Positions 1 to 8,670 of a stretch of DNA of 52,770 bases are shown in pieces; positions within the stretch are counted from its first letter, which is position 1; every line of letters starts with the position of its first letter. The notes under the pieces are model-generated. The model worked only from the letters and a program-made list of their open reading frames with translations. It was not told where the DNA came from and ran no database searches. The translations under genes and the position numbers were made by a program. Source of the stretch: CALZFJ01 sp964459845 (GTDB taxonomy: Bacteria; Bacteroidota; Bacteroidia; Bacteroidales; Muribaculaceae); contig CAYWOC010000013.1 in the NCBI GenBank assembly GCA_964459845.1, forward strand, positions 1 through 52,770, in the 5' to 3' direction.

Positions 1-45
1 CAGGACTTCGGGCAGGATTGCTCTTAGCAGTTGGTCTTGTTTCAT
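1..45 (-). CDS. Partial transposase N-terminus (ISAon1-like), cut by window edge
   Basis: An ATG at 45 opens a reading frame that stays open to the left edge and reads MKQDQLLRAILPEVL. This resembles the start of the 'ISAon1 family transposase N-terminal region' proteins of Bacteroidetes, which begin with a short acidic/leucine stretch ending in LPE. Only 15 codons are visible, so the assignment is tentative. A strong inverted repeat lies directly upstream (57-113). TTGTCTTTGC, close to a Bacteroidetes -7 box, ends 3 nt before the ATG. Confidence 0.4.
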   Translation of the reverse strand, partial: MKQDQLLRAILPEVL

Positions 46-56
46 TTTGCAAAGAC

Positions 57-113
57 AACACTATTCTCCGACATCTTCCCCACCCACCGGGAAGATGTCA
101 AGAGTATAGTGTT
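57..113. repeat. Imperfect 25-bp inverted repeat upstream of the transposase start
   Basis: The arms at 57-81 and 89-113 are near-perfect reverse complements with a 7-nt loop. Both carry AACACTAT and GACATCTTCCC. The repeat sits 12 nt upstream of the putative transposase ATG. It may be the outer end of the element or a hairpin that limits read-in expression of the transposase. Which of these applies cannot be told from the window. Confidence 0.6.
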
Positions 114-202
114 GCCAGTCTGAACATGAAGAATGTCATTAAGGTTTATTTCAAAATATATATTCGGGGTCAGCTGACTTCTGCGGTATCAAAAAATTGC
201 AT

Positions 203-246
203 AAAAAAAGTGGGCAAATAATCCGAAGACTATACTGCCCACTTTT
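203..246 (-). terminator. Intrinsic terminator of tRNA-Asp
   Basis: A perfect 11-bp stem (arms 206-216 and 236-246) is followed on the minus strand by a run of T. It lies just beyond the 3' end of the tRNA. Confidence 0.8.
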
Positions 247-259
247 CCTCTCTCCACTG

Positions 260-333
260 CGGTGCGGACGAGACTCGAACTCGCGACCCCATGCGTGACA
301 GGCATGTATTCTAACCAGCTGAACTACCGCACC
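260..333 (-). tRNA. tRNA-Asp (GTC)
   Basis: The reverse complement folds as a complete cloverleaf. The acceptor stem GGTGCGG pairs with CCGCACC, and the T arm contains GAGTTCGAGTCTC. The anticodon loop CTGTCAC gives anticodon GTC. The discriminator base is G (position 260), as expected for tRNA-Asp. CCA is not encoded. The gene has its own promoter (377-409) and terminator (203-246), so it is a single-tRNA transcription unit. Confidence 0.95.
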
Positions 334-376
334 GTTTATTAGGGTCTGCATCCGAGAATATTTCTCGTTTGCGAGT

Positions 377-409
377 GCAAAGTTACTACATCTTTTCGTT
401 CCCTGCAAA
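377..409 (-). promoter_or_regulatory. Promoter of tRNA-Asp
   Basis: On the minus strand TTTG (406-409), a 20-nt spacer and TAACTTTGC (377-385) match the Bacteroidetes primary sigma consensus exactly. The predicted start lies about 40 nt before the tRNA. Confidence 0.8.
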
Positions 410-417
410 TTTTTTGC

Positions 418-453
418 ACAAAAAATGCGGAAAATTTTCTTTCTCCGCATTTT
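418..453 (-). terminator. Terminator of asnA
   Basis: A perfect 10-bp stem (422-431 and 444-453) is followed on the minus strand by TTTTTTG. It ends just before the tRNA-Asp promoter and separates the two units. Confidence 0.75.
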
Positions 454-508
454 CTACAATTTATTAACTCAAATAATCATTTATGGTTCTTGTAATTACG
501 CAATCATT

Positions 509-1543
509 CTACACAATATATATTCCATGTCGGCGACACTCCTCCACTTGCTCCTCCGGCCAAATGCTCGCCTGCACCTCACCGATATGCGCCTTTTGGA
601 GCAGGAACATACATAGTCGGCTCTGCCCTATGCCGCCGCCTATCGAGTAAGGAAGCTCGCCCGCAAGCAATGCCTTGTGAAATGTCAAATTCTTGCGCTC
701 AGTGCATTTGCGCTGCTCAAGCTGTTGCATAAGCGACTTCTCGCTCACGCGTATGCCCATCGACGACAGCTCAAACGGGCATTCAAGTATCGAATCCCAC
801 AGAATCAGGTCACCGTTAAGTCCGCGGTAGCCGTCGCTGTTCTCGGTAATCCAGTCGTCATAGTCGGGAGCTCTGCCATCATGCGGTTCGCCATTGCTCA
901 ATGGCGAACCAATGCCTATCAGAAATATAGCGCCATATTCACGGGCGGCACGAGCCTCACGCTCCTTTGCCGGCAACTTTGGGTAGCGGCGCAGAAGTTC
1001 TTCGGCATGAATAAACTTTACCATCTTCGGCAACCTCGGGGTGATGTGCGGAAAACTCTCATAGACGGTCCTCTCCGTCTCGCGCACAGCACAATATATC
1101 TTCTCCACCGTCTGCTTCAAGAAAGCAAGCGACCGGTCTTCTTTCCTTATGGTCTGCTCCCAGTCCCACTGATCCACATAAAGCGAATGCAGATTGTCGA
1201 GCTCTTCCGACGAGCGTATGGCATTCATATCCGTGTAAAGCCCATAGCCCGGAGCTATATCGTATGCCCCAAGTTTCATTCGCTTCCATTTGGCGAGCGA
1301 ATGAACCACCTCTGCCTTGCGGTCGCCCATACAAGATATGTTGAACGACACCGCATGCTCCACGCCGTTCAGGTCGTCGTTGATGCCTGTGCCAGAAAGC
1401 ACAAACAGTGGCGCAGTGACACGGCGCAAGTTCAAAGCCTTACCCAGCTTTTCTTGAAAGGTGTCTTTTATCATCTTTATCGCCACCTCGGTAGTTTCGG
1501 GCAGCAGTTTCAGATTATATTTCTTGGGTATTATCAATGCCAT
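509..1543 (-). CDS. asnA: Aspartate-ammonia ligase (asparagine synthetase A)
   Basis: This cytoplasmic enzyme makes asparagine from aspartate, ammonia and ATP through an aspartyl-AMP intermediate. The 344-residue product has the length usual for Bacteroidetes AsnA. The N-terminus (ALIIPKKYNLKLLPETTEVA), the ILWDSILECPFELSSMGIRV region and the C-terminal GGGIGQSRLC loop belong to this class-II aminoacyl-tRNA-synthetase-related family. It is monocistronic, with a -7 box at 1583-1591 and a terminator at 418-453. The glutamine-dependent AsnB is unrelated in sequence. Confidence 0.97.
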   Translation of the reverse strand: MALIIPKKYNLKLLPETTEVAIKMIKDTFQEKLGKALNLRRVTAPLFVLSGTGINDDLNGVEHAVSFNISCMGDRKAEVVHSLAKWKRMKLGAYDIAPGYGLYTDMNAIRSSEELDNLHSLYVDQWDWEQTIRKEDRSLAFLKQTVEKIYCAVRETERTVYESFPHITPRLPKMVKFIHAEELLRRYPKLPAKEREARAAREYGAIFLIGIGSPLSNGEPHDGRAPDYDDWITENSDGYRGLNGDLILWDSILECPFELSSMGIRVSEKSLMQQLEQRKCTERKNLTFHKALLAGELPYSIGGGIGQSRLCMFLLQKAHIGEVQASIWPEEQVEECRRHGIYIV

Positions 1544-1582
1544 AATCTCATTAGTTTTTGTATCATTTTTTTAAAATACATC

Positions 1583-1591
1583 GCAAATATA
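1583..1591 (-). promoter_or_regulatory. -7 box of asnA
   Basis: The minus-strand sequence TATATTTGC is an exact TAnnTTTGC match 39 nt before the asnA start. No clear TTTG -33 box is seen. Confidence 0.6.
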
Positions 1592-1745
1592 CTACATTTT
1601 TTCATATCAGCACCCATTTCACTTGCAAAAAGTAATCATTTATTCATTTTTAACAACATTACCATAGGTTCGGTAAGCAAAAAGCCCTTTAGCTTTCAGC
1701 TCATTCTCTTTGCCGCACTTATATTTGTAATAAAAAACTCACTTC

Positions 1746-1778
1746 ATTGCACGAATCGATAAAGATTATTACCTTTGC
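1746..1778 (+). promoter_or_regulatory. Promoter of the EamA transporter gene
   Basis: ATTG (1746-1749), a 20-nt spacer and TACCTTTGC (1770-1778) form a good Bacteroidetes promoter about 84 nt upstream of the start codon. Confidence 0.65.
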
Positions 1779-1861
1779 ACAGATTTTCGAATACACACGG
1801 AAACAACTGATTAATATTCATATTACACAAAAAAGACTAATAAAGGCTTCTAATCAAAAAA

Positions 1862-2872
1862 ATGGCTGAAAATTACGAAAGTTTCGAGGCAGTACCATCT
1901 CGTGAGCGTATGAAGGGACATGCCGCAATGTTATTCTCCAATTCTATGTGGGGACTTATGTCACCTGTCACAAAGGTAGTATTAACTCCTGTCATGGTGG
2001 GAGGTGTTGCCACAACGCTTATCACCCCATTCGGGCTGTCGGCTATGCGAATATGGGGTGCGGCAATCCTGTTCTGGGTATTCTCGTTCATCCTGCCCAA
2101 AAGCATCATCCCTCGCGAGAAGCTCGACCTGAAAGACCTGCCCAAGATATTCTTTGCATCGCTGCTCATAATCACTTCCAATCAGGCACTGTACACAATA
2201 GGCATCGGCTACACAAGCCCCATCGACGCATCGGTGATCACCACGCTCACGCCTATTTTCACAATGATATTTGCCGCAATTTTCATTCATGAGAAGATTA
2301 CGCCGCTCAAAGCGTTGGGTGTGGCTTTGGGATTGAGTGGCGCGCTGCTGCTTGTCACTATCGGCGCCGACGGAGCGAGCGAGAAAGCCACCAACCCCAT
2401 CCTTGGCAACACACTCTGCATAATCGCCCACATCAGTGCGGCTCTTTATTATGTGATTTTCCGCGACATCATCAGCAAATATTCGCCTTTCATGCTCATG
2501 AAGTGGCTGTTCTTGCTGTCTGCCATCACTATAGCACCTTTCACCTATGAAGAGCTGTTCCAAACCCCATGGAGCATTATCCCTATCGACGCATACCTGA
2601 GCATTGCCTTCATTGTGATTGTGGCGACATTTATTGGCTATCTGCTCGTTCCGTTCTCGCAACGCCGCATCAAGCCTACGATTGTGAGCATGTACGACTA
2701 CTTGCAGCCTGTCACTTCAGCATTCTACTCTATAATAATAGGAATCGCAGCCATCAGCGGTGACAAGCTGCTCGCCACTGCGCTAATCTTCCTCGGAGTG
2801 TGGGTTGTGACTCAAAGCCGCAACGACCAAAAGTGGTCTTCGCTGCTCAATTTCACAAAAAAGAAAAAATAA
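1862..2872 (+). CDS. DMT-superfamily (EamA) transporter
   Basis: This is a polytopic inner-membrane protein of 336 residues with about ten hydrophobic segments, the usual size of the two-repeat EamA family. These permeases export or exchange small metabolites or amino acids. The substrate cannot be read from the sequence. Family hallmarks include GYTSPIDASVITTLTPIFT in the first repeat, followed by FIHEKITPLKALGVALGLSG, and the matching DYLQPVTSAFYSIIIG in the second. The gene stands alone, with a promoter upstream and a 10-bp terminator stem 16 nt after the stop. Confidence 0.88.
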   Translation: MAENYESFEAVPSRERMKGHAAMLFSNSMWGLMSPVTKVVLTPVMVGGVATTLITPFGLSAMRIWGAAILFWVFSFILPKSIIPREKLDLKDLPKIFFASLLIITSNQALYTIGIGYTSPIDASVITTLTPIFTMIFAAIFIHEKITPLKALGVALGLSGALLLVTIGADGASEKATNPILGNTLCIIAHISAALYYVIFRDIISKYSPFMLMKWLFLLSAITIAPFTYEELFQTPWSIIPIDAYLSIAFIVIVATFIGYLLVPFSQRRIKPTIVSMYDYLQPVTSAFYSIIIGIAAISGDKLLATALIFLGVWVVTQSRNDQKWSSLLNFTKKKK

Positions 2873-2888
2873 TTGCATTCAGTAAAAA

Positions 2889-2922
2889 AAGGTCTCCTCA
2901 CTCTTTATGAACAGGAGACCTT
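2889..2922 (+). terminator. Terminator of the EamA transporter gene
   Basis: A perfect 10-bp stem (2889-2898 and 2913-2922) has A-rich and T-rich flanks. Confidence 0.7.
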
Positions 2923-3152
2923 ATATTCTATTATATTTGCCACTCAAATATAAACACATACGATATTCCTAACTATTTGCCGTCCACATAGCATTTTCTA
3001 TTCAGAAAAATAGAATCTTTCTCCGCCACACGCCATCAAGCATAATATTCGAGCAGCATCCTGTGGGCTGGCTCAGTGTGTTTTTCACCAATTACACATT
3101 CCCCGGAACAATTTATAGGAAATATCTACCATCATATATCACAGATTAATCG

Positions 3153-3161
3153 TATCTTTGC
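3153..3161 (+). promoter_or_regulatory. -7 box of the PCMD gene
   Basis: TATCTTTGC matches TAnnTTTGC and lies 28 nt upstream of the ATG at 3190. The -33 region is weak. Confidence 0.6.
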
Positions 3162-3189
3162 ACTCAAAATTTAATTGTGACAATTAACT

Positions 3190-4152
3190 ATGATTAGACA
3201 TTTTGCATTAACTATTATTGCGCTATTGGGGTTATCATCGGCAGCTCAAGCTGTTACAACCGAAAAATTGAAATATGGAGATTTCAACAGTTGGGTAATA
3301 CGCAATATCAAGGAGTCGTCGGTTTTGGGCGGAAACACTAAAACTCTTTATGAAATCGGTCCGAACCAGACAATCGAAGGGGCTAAGGCCTACAACAACC
3401 TCGGAGGTTCGCCTTGGGCTACGTCAAACGTATATGCTAAAGTTATGGGCGTGGTGAAATGCAGCAACGCTGTGTATCGCGACAGCCGCGGAGGCGGCAA
3501 CTACTGCGCCAAGATGACGACCATAATGGAGCATGTGAAAGCTCTTGGAATGATAAATATGGACGTGCTTGTCTCTGGCAGCATATTCCTCGGACATGTG
3601 TTCGAGCCTATATCAAGCACTAAAAACCCTTATTCAAAAATGGAGATGGGTGTTCCTTTCAACAAGCGTCCAAGCTGCCTCATCTTCGACTACAAGCTAA
3701 GCGTCCCTGCCAACGGAAGTGTGATATACTCCAGCGGCTTCGGCTCAAAGAAAACTCTTGCAGGCAAGGATCATGCCGAAGTATATATCATCCTTCAACG
3801 CCGCTGGGAAGATGCCAAAGGCAATATCCACGCCAAGCGTGTGGGTACTGGCCGCCAACGCTTCTCCACATCAACAAACGGATGGGTCAATGGTCATAAA
3901 ATCCAGATTTGGTATGGCGACATCACTCATCACAGTGGCTACCAGTCGTATATGGGACTGATTTCAAAAGCTAATTCATATTACGCCCGCAACAAGAAAG
4001 GCAAGATGGTACCAGTAGTAGAAGAAGGTTGGGATGATGCCGACGCTACACCTACCCACATGCTTGTCATGGCTTCTTCAGGCTGTGGTGTAGCCTACAC
4101 TGGAATGGTGGGAATGACTTTATGGGTAGATAATATGGCTCTCGGCTATTGA
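3190..4152 (+). CDS. Exported PCMD-domain protein
   Basis: The 320-residue product begins with a Sec signal peptide (hydrophobic stretch to about residue 21, likely cleavage after AQA). The rest resembles the PCMD ('putative carbohydrate metabolism') domain common in exported Bacteroidetes proteins. Supporting features are an early FNSW segment, an ASNVYAKVMGVVK-like region, GSIFLGHVFEP, and a late RPSCLIFDYKL strand that leads a jelly-roll-like C-terminal half. No N-terminal Ig domain and no SusC/D partner are present, so this is a stand-alone form. Its ligand is unknown. It converges with the next gene, only 28 nt away. Confidence 0.7.
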   Translation: MIRHFALTIIALLGLSSAAQAVTTEKLKYGDFNSWVIRNIKESSVLGGNTKTLYEIGPNQTIEGAKAYNNLGGSPWATSNVYAKVMGVVKCSNAVYRDSRGGGNYCAKMTTIMEHVKALGMINMDVLVSGSIFLGHVFEPISSTKNPYSKMEMGVPFNKRPSCLIFDYKLSVPANGSVIYSSGFGSKKTLAGKDHAEVYIILQRRWEDAKGNIHAKRVGTGRQRFSTSTNGWVNGHKIQIWYGDITHHSGYQSYMGLISKANSYYARNKKGKMVPVVEEGWDDADATPTHMLVMASSGCGVAYTGMVGMTLWVDNMALGY

Positions 4153-4180
4153 TATATCAGCCTATCGAAACCATCTCGAT

Positions 4181-5191
4181 TCATTTGGCACGAGGCACAG
4201 GAATGAAGTGCGAAACGAATTTCCGCAAGCACTTCAACACATAAAACGCTCTTATGCGCAACGTCTGTTGCGGCATGGGGGCGTTGATTTTTTCATTTAT
4301 TTCGGCATCAGTGAGCTGCGGAGCAAGGCTCTTGACTTCAGAAATCACTGCCGCAATCTTATCGGTGCCGCCATTCGATCGGTAATATCTCACGAGCGCG
4401 ACAGCATTGTTCACATATGCCTCCTGGAGCAGGGCATACACATCGGGACGCACGGTCTTGAAATGGGCCATCAGAGCACGGCGCACATTCATAGCCATAA
4501 GATACTGCTTGTCGGCTCCTACTTGACTCCACACCGCCGAATTATGCTTGCGATACACAGCCATGGCGCGGTTTATATAGTGAATCTTACCATATTGGGC
4601 ATTAAGCATATGGATGGCGTAATCCACTGTCACGCTGTCCTTTTTGGGGTCAAGAATCTGTCGTAGGGAATCGCCGAAAAGACCTCTGCGCCACATTGCC
4701 GAAACATTCGATATGAAATTGCTCCTTGCAAGGTCAAGAATGTCGTTCTCAGCCTTCTGCCCGCCGTTGCTCAGGCTCTTGCTGCCGTCATTCTCATAAT
4801 AATTTACCACCCGGTGAACGCAGATGGCATAATCGTGATGAGAATCAAGGAAATCAACCTGCCGCTGGAGCTTACTGCGGTCAATCCAGTAGTCGTCACC
4901 CTCACATATCGCTATATATTCTCCTCGGCAAGCATCAAAAGCACGCAGATAATTGGCTTGAATGCCAGAATTATGTTCTGCCGAAAGTATGACAATGCGG
5001 TTGTCGCCATATTGCCGCTGCCAGCGGCGACAATGAGCCAGAGTGTCGTCTGTGCTGCAATCGTCACTTATAAGCAGCTCAAAATCGAAATCAGTCTCTT
5101 GATGCATCACGCTTTTTATCGCCTCATCGATATATTTCGTCTGGTTGTAGGTGAGCATCACCACCGTCACTTTGCAATCTCCGCTTGTCAT
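4181..5191 (-). CDS. Family 2 glycosyltransferase
   Basis: The 336-residue protein has a GT-A fold N-terminus: TVVMLTYNQTKYIDEAIKSV, an ISDDCSTDDT nucleotide-sugar loop (about 41-50) and EGDDYW (97-102) carrying the metal-binding acidic motif. It probably transfers a sugar from a nucleotide donor to a surface glycan or lipid. The acceptor is not predictable. It starts 17 nt after sufS stops and is probably the last gene of the cvpA-suf operon, an unexpected partner for Fe-S assembly. The C-terminus is basic with one short hydrophobic segment, so membrane association is possible. Confidence 0.88.
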   Translation of the reverse strand: MTSGDCKVTVVMLTYNQTKYIDEAIKSVMHQETDFDFELLISDDCSTDDTLAHCRRWQRQYGDNRIVILSAEHNSGIQANYLRAFDACRGEYIAICEGDDYWIDRSKLQRQVDFLDSHHDYAICVHRVVNYYENDGSKSLSNGGQKAENDILDLARSNFISNVSAMWRRGLFGDSLRQILDPKKDSVTVDYAIHMLNAQYGKIHYINRAMAVYRKHNSAVWSQVGADKQYLMAMNVRRALMAHFKTVRPDVYALLQEAYVNNAVALVRYYRSNGGTDKIAAVISEVKSLAPQLTDAEINEKINAPMPQQTLRIRAFYVLKCLRKFVSHFIPVPRAK

Positions 5192-5208
5192 AACCCGATT
5201 ATCTGTAT

Positions 5209-6429
5209 TTAATGAAACATTTTAGCCACACGCTCCACTCCTACCACAAACGCGTTCACCTCGTCTATCGTATTATACACGCCAAACGACGCACGCACCG
5301 TGCCTTCTATTCCGAGTGCGGTCATCAGCGGCTGAGCACAGTGATGCCCAGTACGCACGGCTATGCCGAGCTTGTCGAGGAGCATCCCCATATCGTAATG
5401 GTGAATGCCATCTATAAGGAACGAGACGACTCCGCTCTTGTTCTCGGCATTCCCGAATATCCTCATTCCGGGAATGCGCATAAGCCCTTCTGTAGCGGCT
5501 TTGAGCAGCTCATGCTCGTGTGCGGCTATATTCTCAATTCCTATCTCATTTATGAAATCTATCGCCGATGAAAATGCTGCGATATCCACAAAATCAGGAG
5601 TTCCCGCCTCGAATTTGAAAGGAAGGTCGGCAAAGGTTGTGTTGTCAAACGACACATGCCCTATCATCTCGCCTCCGCCTTGATATGGCGGCAATTTTTC
5701 AAGTATCCGCTTCTTGCCATAAAGCACTCCCACACCCGTTGGACCATACATCTTGTGCGACGAAAGCGCATAGAAATCGGCATCCAGATCCTGCACATCC
5801 ACTTTGATGTGCGGAGCTGCCTGTGCGCCATCCACAAGCACCGGCACGCCATGGCTGTGGGCTATGGCAATCATCTGCTTCACTGGATTCACTGTGCCAA
5901 GCACATTCGAAACATGCGCAATCGACACGAAGCGAGTGTTGTCGGAGAACAAGTCCTCATAGGCATCCATGTTCACCTCGCCACGCTCATTCATTGGCAC
6001 CACACGCAGCACCACACGCTTGTTGCGGCGTATAAGCTGCCAAGGGACAATGTTGGAATGATGCTCCATCACAGTCACTATTATCTCATCGCCATTGCAC
6101 ATGCGGTCGCTCACGGTCGAAGCCACGAGGTTAATCGCCTCGGTCGTACCGCGGGTGAACACAATCTCTTCCACCGACTTGGCATTCAGGAACTCGCGAA
6201 CCTTCTCGCGTGCCTGCTCAACACGGTCGGTAGCTTCCTGCGAGAGCGTATGCACTCCTCTGTGAACATTAGCCTTGTGGTTGTAATACATATCAGTAAT
6301 GCTTTCCACTACTCGATGCGGAGTCTGTGACGTGGCGGCACTGTCGAGATACACAAGGCGCGCGCCGCCTATATCACGGCGCAATATGGGAAATTCACCT
6401 CTTATTTTATTTATATCTAAGCTCATCAA
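5209..6429 (-). CDS. sufS: Cysteine desulfurase SufS
   Basis: This PLP enzyme removes sulfur from cysteine and supplies persulfide to the SufBCD scaffold for Fe-S cluster assembly. The product has 406 residues. SSHKMYGPTG places the PLP lysine at K226, and RTGHHCAQP places the catalytic cysteine at C364. VDGAQAAPH supplies cofactor-binding residues near 199-207. No SufE or SufU gene is visible in the operon, so the sulfur carrier must be encoded elsewhere. It lies 48 nt downstream of sufD. Confidence 0.97.
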   Translation of the reverse strand: MMSLDINKIRGEFPILRRDIGGARLVYLDSAATSQTPHRVVESITDMYYNHKANVHRGVHTLSQEATDRVEQAREKVREFLNAKSVEEIVFTRGTTEAINLVASTVSDRMCNGDEIIVTVMEHHSNIVPWQLIRRNKRVVLRVVPMNERGEVNMDAYEDLFSDNTRFVSIAHVSNVLGTVNPVKQMIAIAHSHGVPVLVDGAQAAPHIKVDVQDLDADFYALSSHKMYGPTGVGVLYGKKRILEKLPPYQGGGEMIGHVSFDNTTFADLPFKFEAGTPDFVDIAAFSSAIDFINEIGIENIAAHEHELLKAATEGLMRIPGMRIFGNAENKSGVVSFLIDGIHHYDMGMLLDKLGIAVRTGHHCAQPLMTALGIEGTVRASFGVYNTIDEVNAFVVGVERVAKMFH

Positions 6430-6477
6430 TCATTCAAAATAATACACAATACACCTTCTTTTTCAGCTTCAAGCCTT

Positions 6478-7848
6478 TCACTTCACGCACTTGTGCATCT
6501 TGCTGTGACAAGTTCCTGCACAGTCGCCGCAATCCACAAGCGTGCCGGCAAAACGCTTCTCCACAAGATGATGCAGACGGTCTTTCAGAGCATCGATGCG
6601 CACCGCATCTATGACATCGCTCATAAAAGCCTGCATGAGCAGCACTCGTGCCTCTTCCATTGAGATGCCGCGCGTGCGCATATAGAACAGAGCCTCTTGA
6701 TCGAGCTGACCCACTGTGGCTCCATGGCTGCACTTCACATCATCGGTGTAGATTTCGAGCTGCGGCTTGGTGAACATCTTGGCGGTGTCCGACGCACAGA
6801 TGTTGCGGCTGCTCTGATATGCCTCAACTTTAGGAGAATTGGGCGCAACGAGAATCTTGCCCGAGAATGCGCCCACGGCATTGTCTTCAAGCACGCACTT
6901 AAACAGCTCATTGCTGTGGCAACGTCCCACATTATGACCGATATAGGTGTGATTGTCGATGTGCTGCTCTCCACTTGATATCGACATGCCGAGCAGATGT
7001 GTCTCAGCTCCCTCACCGTTCACGTCGATGTGATAATTATTGCGCGTTGTGCCGTTGGCGAGCGTCATCCCGTTCACGAGCAGATTGGAGTTGGCACACT
7101 GGTTAATCCACATCGACGACACTCGGCGCGATGTTGTGGCAGTGGCCTCAAAGTCGTAGTAGTCGAACACCGAATTTTCTCCTGCCCATATCTCTATAAC
7201 CTGATTGCTAAGGCACTGCACATTGCGGCTCTGGGTGTGGTCGCACACGAGCATACGCGCTTGTGCGCCGTCTTCAAGCACCACAAGCACACGCCTGTTG
7301 GCAATTATGGGCTGCGCCACATTCATGATGTTCACAATCTGCAAAGTGCGCTCAAGCACAGTGTTGCGCGGCACATACACGAAAAGTCCGTCTTGCGCCA
7401 GCAGCGTGTTGAGTGCCACCTGCTTGTCGGACATCAGAGCGATTTTACCATAGTATTTTGCCACAAGCTCAGGATGCTCCTGTGCTGCCTGGCGCAGCGA
7501 AGTGACGATTACCCCCTTGCCGAGCGTCGCAGTTCCGCTTGCATCATGATGATAAATATCGTTGAAGAAGTAATATGGCGAAGTGCTCATATTCGGCACA
7601 TCGCAGCGGAAAGCCTCCTCTGGATCAGCTTGAAGCTCCACCCTGTTGATATTCACTCCATAGTCGGGGGAAAACATCTCATTCAAGTCGGTAGCCTCAT
7701 AGTCCTCATCACCCTTGCGTGGCAGAAAGCCGTTTTCAAGCACATCGAGAGCGGCAGGGCGCAATGCATTCAGCGCATCGGCCGAATTGGCGCACACCAC
7801 ATCTTCATTGGCTTTGAAAAGGTCGATATATTGTTTTAATGCTGACAT
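6478..7848 (-). CDS. sufD: Fe-S assembly scaffold subunit SufD
   Basis: SufD pairs with SufB to form the SufBC2D scaffold on which Fe-S clusters are built. The 456-residue protein has an acidic helical N-terminus and the beta-helix core of the SufB/SufD family (GVIVTSLRQAAQEHPELV, then repeated strands). The C-terminal signature is KCSHGATVGQLDQEALFYMRT-like. It ends with a cysteine-rich tail (DCGDCAGTCHSKMHKCVK), unusual for SufD and possibly metal-binding. The gene lies 19 nt downstream of sufC. Confidence 0.95.
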   Translation of the reverse strand: MSALKQYIDLFKANEDVVCANSADALNALRPAALDVLENGFLPRKGDEDYEATDLNEMFSPDYGVNINRVELQADPEEAFRCDVPNMSTSPYYFFNDIYHHDASGTATLGKGVIVTSLRQAAQEHPELVAKYYGKIALMSDKQVALNTLLAQDGLFVYVPRNTVLERTLQIVNIMNVAQPIIANRRVLVVLEDGAQARMLVCDHTQSRNVQCLSNQVIEIWAGENSVFDYYDFEATATTSRRVSSMWINQCANSNLLVNGMTLANGTTRNNYHIDVNGEGAETHLLGMSISSGEQHIDNHTYIGHNVGRCHSNELFKCVLEDNAVGAFSGKILVAPNSPKVEAYQSSRNICASDTAKMFTKPQLEIYTDDVKCSHGATVGQLDQEALFYMRTRGISMEEARVLLMQAFMSDVIDAVRIDALKDRLHHLVEKRFAGTLVDCGDCAGTCHSKMHKCVK

Positions 7849-7867
7849 AATAAAAATCTGCTAACTA

Positions 7868-8623
7868 TCATTTATTGTCCCACTCCTGCTTTATCCAGTC
7901 GTAACCCTTCTCTTCAAGTTCAAGAGCAAGCTCCGGACCGCCAGTCTTGACTATGCGGCCTTTATACAGCACATGCACCAAGTCGGGCTTGATGTAGTCG
8001 AGCAGCCTCTGGTAGTGGGTGATGACGATTGTTGCATTGTTCTCGGTCTTCAGCTTATTCACGCCGCCAGCCACGATGCGCAGCGCATCGATGTCGAGAC
8101 CGCTGTCTGTCTCGTCAAGAATCGACAGGCGCGGCTCAAGCATCGCCATCTGGAAAATCTCGTTGCGCTTCTTCTCTCCGCCCGAGAAGCCCTCGTTCAC
8201 CGAGCGCGACGCAAGTTTGTTGTCGAGTTCCACAATGGCACGCTTCTCGCGCATCAGCTTGAGAAATTCGCTCGCACTCAATGGCTCCTGGTGGAAATAT
8301 TTGCGCTTCTCGTTGAGAGCGGCACGCATAAAGTTCACCATCGACACCCCGGGAATCTCAACAGGATACTGGAAACTCAAGAACAGACCTTCGTGTGAAC
8401 GGTCTTCGGGCGACATCGCAAGCAGGTCCTTGCCATAGAAATCTACGCTTCCGCCTGTCACGGTGTAAGCAGGATTCCCTGTCAATACTGCCGACAGCGT
8501 GCTCTTTCCCGAACCGTTAGGTCCCATAATCGCATGAACCTCTCCCGGCTTTACGGTTAGATTCACACCTTTCAAAATCTCCTTGCCATCAATAGTGGCG
8601 TGCAAATCTTTAATAATTAGCAT
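7868..8623 (-). CDS. sufC: Fe-S assembly ATPase SufC
   Basis: This ABC-type ATPase drives conformational change in the SufBC2D scaffold. The 251-residue product has Walker A GPNGSGKST (34-42), the signature SGGEKKR (147-153) and Walker B RLSILDE (to E171), followed by the D-loop SGLD. There is no membrane segment, as expected for this soluble ABC protein. It lies between sufB and sufD with gaps of 47 and 19 nt. Confidence 0.97.
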   Translation of the reverse strand: MLIIKDLHATIDGKEILKGVNLTVKPGEVHAIMGPNGSGKSTLSAVLTGNPAYTVTGGSVDFYGKDLLAMSPEDRSHEGLFLSFQYPVEIPGVSMVNFMRAALNEKRKYFHQEPLSASEFLKLMREKRAIVELDNKLASRSVNEGFSGGEKKRNEIFQMAMLEPRLSILDETDSGLDIDALRIVAGGVNKLKTENNATIVITHYQRLLDYIKPDLVHVLYKGRIVKTGGPELALELEEKGYDWIKQEWDNK

Positions 8624-8670
8624 ATCTATTGTGTAATCTTTTTCTTCGTTAATATTAATCGTGATACATT

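Larger units (their letters stand above)
1544..1861. other. Divergent intergenic region between asnA and the transporter
   Basis: This 318-nt AT-rich gap holds the asnA promoter (minus, TATATTTGC at 1583-1591) and the transporter promoter (plus, 1746-1778). A further TATATTTG lies at 1720-1727 on the plus strand. I see no coding sequence or structured RNA. Confidence 0.6.
2873..3189 (+). other. Intergenic region before the PCMD gene
   Basis: This 317-nt stretch contains the transporter terminator and, near its right end, the promoter of the next gene. An extra TATATTTGC lies at 2932-2940. No other gene is apparent. Confidence 0.5.

Noticed and set aside
677..1762. Long plus-strand ORF (361 codons) opposite asnA
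   Set aside because: It lies antisense to a complete, well-conserved gene, runs through the asnA promoter and shows no domain. It arises from codon composition.
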